From the NCBI GenBank assembly GCA_023415335.1, contig JAEZLD010000176.1:1-5065 (forward strand): a stretch of DNA of 5,065 nt, written 5' to 3'. Made by a program: the position numbers and the translations under genes. Below are positions 1 to 5,065 of this stretch, in pieces; position 1 is the stretch's first letter; every line of letters starts with the position of its first letter. The notes under the pieces are model-generated. The model ran no database searches. It worked only from the letters and a program-made list of their open reading frames with translations, and had not been told where the DNA came from. This stretch comes from Bacillota bacterium. Lineage in GTDB: Bacteria; Bacillota; Clostridia; Clostridiales; Caloramatoraceae.

Positions 1-222
1 AATGCAGTTTATAAATACATTGACGCAAAGGTAAATAATAGCTTCCAGGGAGGAGAAACTATTATATTATCAGCTGCGGACGATGGAGTGGGGCTGCCTG
101 ACACAAATCCTAACCTGTCTGAGGATACAATTAATAAAATAAACGAAACTAAGCAGAACTTAGCAGATGGACGACTCAAGATTCCATCCACAGAAAGTGA
201 ATTGAACAGCTTCCTGAAATAA
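1..222 (+). CDS. BMP/PnrA-family nucleoside-binding lipoprotein, C-terminal fragment (5' end outside window)
   Basis: The first 73 codons are open in frame 1 and end at TAA 220-222; the start lies upstream of the window. The visible part matches the C-terminal end of the BMP/PnrA-like substrate-binding lipoproteins. It has an F-x-G-G-E-T strand (fragment residues 15-20), then a D-D-G-V-G-L turn (27-32), and a charged helix ending in A-D-G-R-L-K-I-P, the usual 'G-x-(I/L)-x-V/I-P' close of the family. Known family members are lipid-anchored outside the cell membrane and hand purine or pyrimidine nucleosides to an ABC importer. The signal peptide, lipobox cysteine and ligand-binding residues are out of view, so specificity cannot be judged. 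The family call rests on this tail plus the downstream ATPase and permeases, which are of exactly the type that partners BMP proteins. The B. subtilis counterpart would be NupN (YufN). Confidence 0.85.
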   Translation, partial: NAVYKYIDAKVNNSFQGGETIILSAADDGVGLPDTNPNLSEDTINKINETKQNLADGRLKIPSTESELNSFLK

Positions 223-274
223 CAAAGCTGAATAAAATAAACTAAAATTACAAATATATATATCAAACAGGGAG

Positions 275-314
275 AAGAGGAAAACCTCATTTTAAAGGAG
301 TTTTCCTCTTTTTT
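275..314 (+). terminator. Intrinsic terminator or attenuator between binding-protein gene and ATPase gene
   Basis: The left arm at 275-284 (AAGAGGAAAA) is perfectly complementary to 301-310 (TTTTCCTCTT). After a bulged C285, CTC 286-288 pairs with GAG 298-300, leaving a loop of about 9 nt. The right arm runs directly into a T-run (309-314), so the shape is that of a Rho-independent terminator. I see no clear promoter between it and the ATPase start at 359. The three downstream genes therefore probably depend on readthrough, a common way to make more binding protein than membrane complex. Confidence 0.8.
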
Positions 315-347
315 AGAAATAAATACCTGTTTCTGTGTTAACATCAC

Positions 348-353
348 GGAGGG
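348..353 (+). promoter_or_regulatory. Shine-Dalgarno site that fixes the ATPase start
   Basis: GGAGGG lies 5 nt before ATG 359-361. The same frame is open upstream to a GTG at 335, but that GTG has no purine-rich site before it, and starting there would place this Shine-Dalgarno sequence inside the coding region. ATG 359 is therefore the chosen start. Confidence 0.85.
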
Positions 354-358
354 ATCAC

Positions 359-1882
359 ATGGATTACATAATTGAGATGATAGGCATAAGAAAAGAATTT
401 TCAGGAGTCGTCGCTAACGATAATATTACCTTTCAGGTAAAGCCTGGGGAAATACATGCTCTTCTTGGAGAAAATGGCGCTGGCAAATCAACCCTTATGT
501 CGGTGTTGTTTGGACTCTACCATCCTGATAGAGGAACAATCAGGGTAAGGGACAAGGAGGTCAACATATCCAGCCCACAAGTAGCTAATGAACTAGGTAT
601 AGGCATGGTTCACCAGCACTTTAAGCTTGTGCACAATTTTACAGTAACAGAAAATATAATGCTTGGAATGGAAACTATGAAGGGACTAAGAATAGATAAG
701 AAACATGCTGCTGAAAAAATAAGCTATCTTTCGGGTTTATACAAGCTGAATGTGGATCCAAATGCAAAGATTGAGGATATCAGTGTTGGAATGCAGCAGA
801 GAGTAGAGATACTTAAAATGCTATATAGAAAGGCAGATATACTTATTTTTGATGAGCCTACTGCAGTACTTACACCCCAGGAGATAAAGGAGCTTTTAGC
901 TGTTATGCAGAATATGAAGAGGGAAGGTAAAACCATAATACTCATTACCCATAAGCTCAAGGAGATAAAGCAGACAGCTGACAGGTGTACAATAATCAGA
1001 AAGGGTAAATCTATAAAGACTGTGGAAGTTTCATCAACAAGCGAGGAAGAAATGGCAGAGCTTATGGTAGGAAGAAGGCTTAACCTTAAGGTGGAGAAGG
1101 CTTCAACTAAAAGAGGAATGGTGCTTCTTACTGTTGAGAACCTTAATGTGCTTTCCCATTCAGGGCTTCATGCTGTTAAGGATGTAAGCTTTAGTGCATA
1201 TTCGGGTGAGATATTGGGTATAGCAGGAGTAGAGGGTAATGGACAATCAGAGCTCATAGAAGGAATCACAGGTCTAAGCAGGGTCGAATCAGGAACTATA
1301 AAGATTGGTGGAGTGGATATAACCAGACTTTCAGTAAGGAAAAGAAATGATATTGGTCTAGGACATATACCTGAGGATAGGCATAAGCATGGACTTGTTC
1401 TTGAGTTCTCTCTAAGTGATAATTTGATTCTTAAGAAGTATATAAAGCCTCCATTTTCAACAAATGGACTGCTTAACAGAGACAGCATAATAAAGCATGC
1501 TGATGAGCTTATAAAAACATTTGATATACGCTCAGGTGAAGGTCCTGATACCATAACAAGAAACATGTCAGGAGGAAACCAGCAGAAGGCAGTAATTGCA
1601 AGAGAGGTTGATGCACAGCCATCGGTGCTTATTGTAGCCCAGCCTACAAGGGGATTAGATGTGGGGGCGATTGAATATATACATAGGAGAATTATAGAGG
1701 AGAGAAACAGAGGCAGTTGTATATTGCTCTTTTCACTTGAGCTTGACGAGATACTAAAGTTGTCAGATAGAATAGCGGTAATGTATGAGGGAAGGATAGT
1801 TGATGTTGTAAGACCAGAGGACACTGATGAGAACAACCTTGGGCTTATGATGGCCGGAGCAGGGGGGGAGAACAATGCGTAG
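359..1882 (+). CDS. nupO: Nucleoside ABC importer ATP-binding protein (two NBDs; NupO/YufO-like)
   Basis: A cytoplasmic 507-residue protein with two fused nucleotide-binding domains, the usual size for ATPases of BMP-type nucleoside and RbsA-type sugar importers. It powers uptake through the two permeases encoded next. NBD1 is complete: Walker A GENGAGKST (37-45), Q-loop Q86, signature ISVGMQQ (141-147), Walker B ILIFDEP (161-167) with D165/E166, and H-loop H198. A VGRR linker (237-240) leads to NBD2. NBD2 has a degenerate Walker A, GVEGNGQSEL (290-299), with no GK[S/T]; an intact signature MSGGNQQ (403-409); and a Walker B-like stretch reading AQPTRGLD (427-434) in place of DEP. This AQPTRGLDVGA form is characteristic of the YufO/NupO branch rather than a sign of decay. 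The last codons overlap the next gene by 8 nt. The symbol is by analogy with B. subtilis nupO (guanosine uptake); the actual substrate is inferred, and other nucleosides are possible. Confidence 0.92.
   Translation: MDYIIEMIGIRKEFSGVVANDNITFQVKPGEIHALLGENGAGKSTLMSVLFGLYHPDRGTIRVRDKEVNISSPQVANELGIGMVHQHFKLVHNFTVTENIMLGMETMKGLRIDKKHAAEKISYLSGLYKLNVDPNAKIEDISVGMQQRVEILKMLYRKADILIFDEPTAVLTPQEIKELLAVMQNMKREGKTIILITHKLKEIKQTADRCTIIRKGKSIKTVEVSSTSEEEMAELMVGRRLNLKVEKASTKRGMVLLTVENLNVLSHSGLHAVKDVSFSAYSGEILGIAGVEGNGQSELIEGITGLSRVESGTIKIGGVDITRLSVRKRNDIGLGHIPEDRHKHGLVLEFSLSDNLILKKYIKPPFSTNGLLNRDSIIKHADELIKTFDIRSGEGPDTITRNMSGGNQQKAVIAREVDAQPSVLIVAQPTRGLDVGAIEYIHRRIIEERNRGSCILLFSLELDEILKLSDRIAVMYEGRIVDVVRPEDTDENNLGLMMAGAGGENNA
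1862..1870 (+). promoter_or_regulatory. G-rich ribosome binding site for the first permease, inside the end of the ATPase gene
   Basis: Seven consecutive G (1862-1868) followed by AG lie 4 nt before ATG 1875, so a GGGGAG Shine-Dalgarno sequence is available. These bases also encode the G-G-E part of the ATPase C-terminus. The ATPase stop (1880-1882) lies after the permease start, so the two genes overlap and are probably translationally coupled. Confidence 0.75.
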
Positions 1883-2936
1883 GACAATTAAAATGGTTCC
1901 GGTTGTAGCAGTGCTTCTTGGAGTTTTTATTGGAGGGTTAATTATGCTGATTACCGGACATGACCCCCTCTCAGCATACTCAGCGCTTTTAAAGGGAGCA
2001 GGATTTTATGGAAACATCAAACGCCTGGGAGATACTCTGCTTAATGCAACTACTCTTATTCTTACAGGCCTTTCTGTAGCCTTTGCATTCCAAACAGGCC
2101 TTTTCAATATTGGAGTAACAGGTCAGATGCTTATGGGAGGTTATTTTGCAGTACTAATTGGAGTTAAGCTTTCACTCCCATTCTATATTCATGCCCCATT
2201 AACTGTGATTTGTGCTATGGTAGCTGGAGCAGTGTGGGCATTTGTTCCTGGAATACTTAAGGCAAAGCTTGGAACACATGAGGTTGTAACAGGAATAATG
2301 ATGAACTATATTGCACTATGGACGGTGTACTATCTGGTGCCAACATTCATGCCAGGCAGCACAAGTACAGAATCACAGATAATAAGTACCACAGCAAGCT
2401 TAAGGACAAATTGGTTGAGCAGCCTGTTTAGAGGTTCATACGTTAATGCAGGGATATTTATTGCCTTGGCTTGTGTCCTGCTTGTATGGTGGCTGCTTAA
2501 ACGAACAACCTTTGGCTATGAGCTGAAGGCTTGCGGGTATAATCTTCATGCTGCCAGGTATGCAGGAATGAGTGTGGACCGGAACAGAGTGCTTTCAATG
2601 ATGATAGCAGGAATCCTTGCAGGGCTTGCAGGAGCAGCTTATTATGCCGGCTATGCGAACAACATAAAGATAGGGATGCTTCCTTCGCAAGGTCCCGATG
2701 GTATCGCAGTAGCCCTTCTGGGGCTGAGTACTCCTGCTGGAGTGCTTCTGGCAGCGCTGCTTCTAGGACTTATGGCTGCAGGCAGGCTTTTTATGCAATC
2801 ATCCACCAACGTACCTAATGAGCTTGTTTCTATTATAGTGTCAGTGATAATATATTTTGCGGCTACAAGCAATATGCTTATATGTTGGATACAAAAGGCA
2901 TATAAGGCGTTTAACAGAAAGGATGGTGAGGACTGA
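1875..2936 (+). CDS. nupP: Nucleoside ABC importer permease 1 (BPD_transp_2 / LivH-RbsC type; NupP-like)
   Basis: A 353-residue integral membrane protein. It is one of two different permeases that pair to form the transport channel. A short basic N-terminus (MRRTIK) precedes the first membrane helix (about 7-27). Further hydrophobic segments fall near 57-75, 83-98, 107-127, 138-157, 190-208, 238-260, 276-303 and 316-336. Family hallmarks are LFNIGVTGQ (76-84), KLGTHEVVTGIMMNY (131-145) and the cytoplasmic ATPase-coupling loop ACGYNLHAARYAGM (219-232), which resembles the G-x-N-x-x-A-A-x-Y-A-G motif of BPD_transp_2 permeases. Length and order (ATPase, longer permease, shorter permease) match nupP/yufP. 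It overlaps the ATPase gene by 8 nt, and its stop shares one base with the next start. No broken residues or frame problems are seen. Guanosine or general nucleoside uptake is inferred from family and context. Confidence 0.9.
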   Translation: MRRTIKMVPVVAVLLGVFIGGLIMLITGHDPLSAYSALLKGAGFYGNIKRLGDTLLNATTLILTGLSVAFAFQTGLFNIGVTGQMLMGGYFAVLIGVKLSLPFYIHAPLTVICAMVAGAVWAFVPGILKAKLGTHEVVTGIMMNYIALWTVYYLVPTFMPGSTSTESQIISTTASLRTNWLSSLFRGSYVNAGIFIALACVLLVWWLLKRTTFGYELKACGYNLHAARYAGMSVDRNRVLSMMIAGILAGLAGAAYYAGYANNIKIGMLPSQGPDGIAVALLGLSTPAGVLLAALLLGLMAAGRLFMQSSTNVPNELVSIIVSVIIYFAATSNMLICWIQKAYKAFNRKDGED

Positions 2937-3883
2937 TGTGGAGTGGGATAGCAAGCATAGTCCCATTGGCAATGGCATACATGGCTCCGATGCTTATAAT
3001 TGCACTTGGTGGAATTTTCAGTGAAAGAAGCGGTATAGCAAATATTGCTCTTGAAGGGCTGATGGGAGTAGGAGCCTTTGCAGCAGCCTATACTATATAT
3101 ATTTTATATCCATCAATGGGTAACTCATCTGTTTGGGTAGGACTTATTGCTGCAGCACTGTGTGGAGGACTTCTGTCACTGCTACATGCCTTTGCAAGCA
3201 TAAACATGAATGCAGACCAGGTTATAAGTGGTACAGCCGTCAATATATTGTCCTCAGCTATTACAGTGTTTCTTGCCAGAAGCTTAACAGGCAGTGGGAC
3301 AATACAAATTGTAAGAGGCTTTATAAAAAAAGATGTCCCGGTATTATCAAAAATACCTGTGATGGGTCTCCTATTTAAAAACGCTTACCCAACTACCTAT
3401 GTGGCGCTGCTTATACTGTTTATCAGCTGGTATGTGCTTTACTATACCCCCTTTGGATTAAGGCTTAGATCTTGTGGGGAAAACCCCCATGCGGCAGCAT
3501 CCCTTGGTATTGATGTAAAGGGTATAAGATATGCCGGGGTCATACTGTCAGGTATACTATCCGGTCTTGGAGGAGGAATAGTTATTGTAACCTATTCCGG
3601 AGAATTCTCATCTATCATATACAGCGGACTTGGATATCTGGCCTTGGCAGCGGTTATATTCGGCCAGTGGAATCCATGGGGGGTATTAGGTGCAACTGCG
3701 TTTTTTGGGTTAGCCAAGACGGCGGCAGACATGTCTAAGCTGTTTGCTAGGCTCAATAACATGCCTAATATTATCTTTAATACCTTCCCATATGTAGCAA
3801 CCATAATAGCACTTATGCTGTTTTCTAAGAATGCTGTGGGGCCGAGGGCTTCAGGAGAACCCTACGACCCTGGAAAACGATAA
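2936..3883 (+). CDS. nupQ: Nucleoside ABC importer permease 2 (BPD_transp_2 type; NupQ-like)
   Basis: A 315-residue integral membrane protein that forms the second half of the importer channel. The start ATG overlaps the preceding TGA as TGATG (2934-2938), with GGTGAG at 2925-2930 as ribosome binding site, so coupling to the upstream gene is likely. Family features in order are the conserved GGIFSERSGIANIALEGLM (25-43), NADQVISGTAVN (92-103), the coupling loop LRSCGENPHAAASLGID (177-193), GLGYLALAAVIFGQWNPWG (231-249) and the polar tail ASGEPYDPGKR (305-315) commonly seen in NupQ/YufQ relatives. Hydrophobic segments are visible near 8-27, 36-58, 66-86, 98-116, 153-170, 197-220, 231-262 and 284-297. 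It is the last gene of the transporter unit; a stem-loop follows at 3895. Substrate assignment is inferred from family, as for its partner. Confidence 0.9.
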   Translation: MWSGIASIVPLAMAYMAPMLIIALGGIFSERSGIANIALEGLMGVGAFAAAYTIYILYPSMGNSSVWVGLIAAALCGGLLSLLHAFASINMNADQVISGTAVNILSSAITVFLARSLTGSGTIQIVRGFIKKDVPVLSKIPVMGLLFKNAYPTTYVALLILFISWYVLYYTPFGLRLRSCGENPHAAASLGIDVKGIRYAGVILSGILSGLGGGIVIVTYSGEFSSIIYSGLGYLALAAVIFGQWNPWGVLGATAFFGLAKTAADMSKLFARLNNMPNIIFNTFPYVATIIALMLFSKNAVGPRASGEPYDPGKR

Positions 3884-3894
3884 ATTGAAGAGGG

Positions 3895-3923
3895 AGGACA
3901 ACATCCATTCGGGATGTTGTTCT
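3895..3923 (+). terminator. Stem-loop after the transporter operon, probable terminator
   Basis: An inverted repeat of 12 pairs lies 11 nt after the last permease stop: 3895-3906 pairs with 3912-3923, with core ACAACATCC/GGATGTTGT, one G-T wobble at 3897/3921 and a 5-nt loop. The position suits an operon end. There is no immediate T-run; T-rich stretches come only at 3936-3939 and 3943-3947. It may be an imperfect Rho-independent terminator or an mRNA 3'-end stabiliser. Confidence 0.6.
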
Positions 3924-3961
3924 GTACCATCCGGGTTTTACATTTTTCATTCTAAATAATG

Positions 3962-3988
3962 TTGTACTTTCAGTCCTTTTAGTATAAT
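3962..3988 (+). promoter_or_regulatory. Predicted sigma-A-type promoter of the TtcA-like gene
   Basis: A perfect -10 box TATAAT (3983-3988) is preceded at 15 bp by TTGTAC (3962-3967), a partial match to TTGACA. Transcription would begin around 3994-3996, leaving a leader of about 50 nt before ATG 4044. The rest of the 160-nt gap (3884-4043) is AT-rich. Apart from the stem-loop after the transporter operon, I see no riboswitch or operator in it. Confidence 0.6.
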
Positions 3989-4043
3989 ATATCTTTGTAT
4001 GATTTTTAAATATGTTTTACTATATAGATTTTGAGGTGTTACT

Positions 4044-4907
4044 ATGGAAACGATGACGGAAAAGGGCTGCAATATATCAAGGGATTTAGAGGATGTAAAG
4101 CCCCTTCAGGAAATAGAAAGAAGCATTATAACTAAATTTAGAAAAAGAATATGGTCAAGCTTCACAAAGGCAGTGAAAGATTTTAAACTTGTGGAGGAAG
4201 GGGATAGGATAGCCGTAGCAGTATCCGGAGGAAAGGACAGTACTCTTATGGCAAAGCTGTTCCAGGAGCTGCAGCGTCATGGGGATGTGTCCTTTGAACT
4301 GGAATTCATATGTGCAGACCCAGGTTATCATGATAGTATAAGGAAGCTTATGCTGGAAAACTGCAGCTATCTTAACATACCACTTAAGGTATTTGATTCT
4401 AACATATTTGCCATAACGGATAAAATAGCCAAGGATTATCCCTGCTATATGTGTGCCAAGATGCGAAGGGGAGCCCTTTATTCAAAGGCGACGGAGCTTG
4501 GGTGCAACAAGCTGGCGCTAGGACACCATTATGACGATGTTATAGAGACAACCCTTATGAACCTGCTTTATACCGGAAGCATCAAGACAATGCTTCCTAA
4601 GCTTAAGTCCCAGAACTTTCAAGGGGTAGAGCTTATAAGACCTCTTTATTACATAGAAGAAAAGTATATAGGAGAGTTTACCGACTATGCAGGTATAATG
4701 CCCTTAAACTGCGCCTGTATGGTGGCTGCAGAGAGGATAGGTAACAAAAGATACGAGGTAAAGGACCTTATAGAACAGCTTAAGGGAAGCATACAGGGGG
4801 TGGATAAATCCATATTCAGGGCAGTCCAGAATATAAACCTGGATGCAGTTTTAGGCTGGAATCAGAATGGAAAAACCTTTTCCTATCTGGATTTTTATGA
4901 CGAATAG
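4044..4907 (+). CDS. TtcA-like PP-loop ATPase, probable Fe-S dependent tRNA thiolation enzyme
   Basis: A 287-residue soluble protein of the adenine nucleotide alpha-hydrolase (PP-loop) superfamily, TtcA branch. The PP-loop SGGKDS (61-66) binds ATP and activates the target base by adenylation. C134-Y-M-C137 sits before MRRGALY (140-146), matching the CxxC-x-x-x-RRG-x-LY block of TtcA. GHHYDDVIETTLMNLLY (160-176) is the conserved central block. C223 and C225 form a C-A-C element. In E. coli TtcA, two CxxC cysteines and a third downstream cysteine hold a [4Fe-4S] cluster; C134, C137 and C223 or C225 are the likely equivalents. The start has GAGGTG (4033-4038) 5 nt upstream; an in-frame ATG at 4053 is less well placed. 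About 50 residues precede the first core strand. It has its own promoter and looks independent of the transporter. The family call is firm; 2-thiocytidine formation at tRNA position 32 is inferred, because Firmicute relatives are mostly uncharacterised, so no symbol is given. Confidence 0.85.
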   Translation: METMTEKGCNISRDLEDVKPLQEIERSIITKFRKRIWSSFTKAVKDFKLVEEGDRIAVAVSGGKDSTLMAKLFQELQRHGDVSFELEFICADPGYHDSIRKLMLENCSYLNIPLKVFDSNIFAITDKIAKDYPCYMCAKMRRGALYSKATELGCNKLALGHHYDDVIETTLMNLLYTGSIKTMLPKLKSQNFQGVELIRPLYYIEEKYIGEFTDYAGIMPLNCACMVAAERIGNKRYEVKDLIEQLKGSIQGVDKSIFRAVQNINLDAVLGWNQNGKTFSYLDFYDE

Positions 4908-4932
4908 TATGCAGACATATTATTACAACACC

Positions 4933-4960
4933 TTGAAAAAAATCAAAGCTGTGATATACT
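4933..4960 (+). promoter_or_regulatory. Extended -10 promoter of the tRNA-Arg gene
   Basis: TTGAAA (4933-4938) and TATACT (4955-4960) are separated by 16 bp, and TGA (4952-4954) directly before the -10 box supplies the TGn extension. Transcription would start near 4966-4968, about 22 nt before the mature tRNA. This fits a strong stable-RNA promoter. I see no terminator between the TtcA-like stop codon (4905-4907) and this site. Confidence 0.7.
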
Positions 4961-4988
4961 GATTATATGCCTTTTAAGCAGGCATCAT

Positions 4989-5065
4989 GCACCTGTAGCT
5001 CAGTTGGATAGAGCGTCAGACTCCGACTCTGAAGGCCACAGGTTCGACTCCTGCCAGGTGCACCA
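4989..5065 (+). tRNA. tRNA-Arg (anticodon CCG)
   Basis: A complete 77-nt cloverleaf with encoded CCA. The acceptor stem is GCACCTG (4989-4995) with CAGGTGC (5055-5061), discriminator A5062 and CCA 5063-5065. The D arm is GCTC (4998-5001) with GAGC (5011-5014) around loop AGTTGGATA. The anticodon stem TCAGA/TCTGA (5016-5020/5028-5032) holds loop CTCCGAC (5021-5027). With U33 at 5022, the anticodon is CCG (5023-5025), which reads the arginine codon CGG. Position 32 (5021) is C and position 37 (5026) is A. The variable loop is AGGCC (5033-5037). The T arm ACAGG/CCTGC flanks TTCGACT (5043-5049), and its outermost pair is A5038 with C5054, a mismatch. The gene ends exactly at the window edge, so any following tRNAs in a cluster cannot be seen. 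Confidence 0.97.

Noticed and set aside
9..347. Minus-strand open frame of 112 codons.
   Set aside because: It runs antisense to the binding-protein tail and across the terminator, its product resembles no family I know, and it has no convincing ribosome site.
335..358. N-terminal extension of the ATPase from GTG 335 (8 extra residues).
   Set aside because: The GTG has no ribosome binding site, while ATG 359 has GGAGGG at 5 nt, and the protein from 359 begins where NupO-type proteins normally begin.
223..358. Search for a purine riboswitch, CodY box or internal promoter ahead of the ATPase gene.
   Set aside because: Only AT-rich sequence, the hairpin and the ribosome site were recognised. 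Any operon promoter or nucleoside-responsive control is probably upstream of the binding-protein gene, outside the window.
1168..1887. Minus-strand open frame of 239 codons inside the ATPase gene.
   Set aside because: It is a mirror of the well-supported ATPase coding frame, with a serine/isoleucine-rich product typical of antisense shadows and no family motifs.
3133..3378. Plus-strand 81-codon open frame inside the second permease gene.
   Set aside because: It is out of frame with a clearly conserved permease and has a low-complexity Cys/Tyr/Lys-rich product with no motif.
4967..4985. Small hairpin (ATGCC/GGCAT, 9-nt loop) just before the tRNA.
   Set aside because: Only five pairs, no T-run, and it lies in the short leader between the tRNA promoter and the mature 5' end. 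It is not convincing as a terminator or regulatory RNA.
1..5065. Mobile elements, CRISPR arrays, toxin-antitoxin or defence genes.
   Set aside because: There are no transposase or integrase motifs, no direct-repeat arrays and no terminal inverted repeats. The tRNA end at 5055-5065 could be an attachment site, but there is no integrase or repeat in view to support this.

Overview
The window looks like a piece of a low-to-moderate GC Gram-positive chromosome, most likely from the class Clostridia. The grounds are strong purine-rich Shine-Dalgarno sites, frequent ATA (Ile) and AGA/AGG (Arg) codons, compact same-strand genes, a chromosomally encoded tRNA CCA end, and gene families typical of Firmicutes. 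Genus cannot be read from the sequence.

Layout: all genes are on the + strand. Positions 1-3883 hold a nearly complete BMP/PnrA-type nucleoside ABC importer operon. It contains the C-terminal end of the lipoprotein substrate-binding protein (1-222), an intergenic hairpin with a T-run (275-314), a double-domain ATPase (359-1882) and two integral membrane permeases (1875-2936 and 2936-3883). The last three genes overlap by 8 nt and 1 nt, so they are probably translationally coupled. Gene order and protein features match nupNOPQ (formerly yufNOPQ) of Bacillus subtilis, a guanosine importer, and bmpA-nupABC of lactic acid bacteria. The hairpin after the binding-protein gene would let most transcripts stop there, giving excess binding protein over the membrane complex.

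A second unit follows. After a stem-loop (3895-3923) and a promoter with a perfect TATAAT box (3962-3988) comes a TtcA-like PP-loop ATPase with an SGGKDS motif and cysteines placed as in Fe-S dependent tRNA thiolases (4044-4907). Next are an extended -10 promoter (4933-4960) and a tRNA-Arg(CCG) gene (4989-5065), whose encoded CCA end is the last three bases of the window.

Most of the window is ordinary, well-known biology and no undescribed system is evident. The most interesting observation is that the TtcA-like gene sits directly upstream of a tRNA-Arg(CCG) carrying C at position 32. In enterobacteria, TtcA makes 2-thiocytidine at C32 of a small set of tRNAs that includes tRNA-Arg(CCG), so enzyme and possible substrate are neighbours here.
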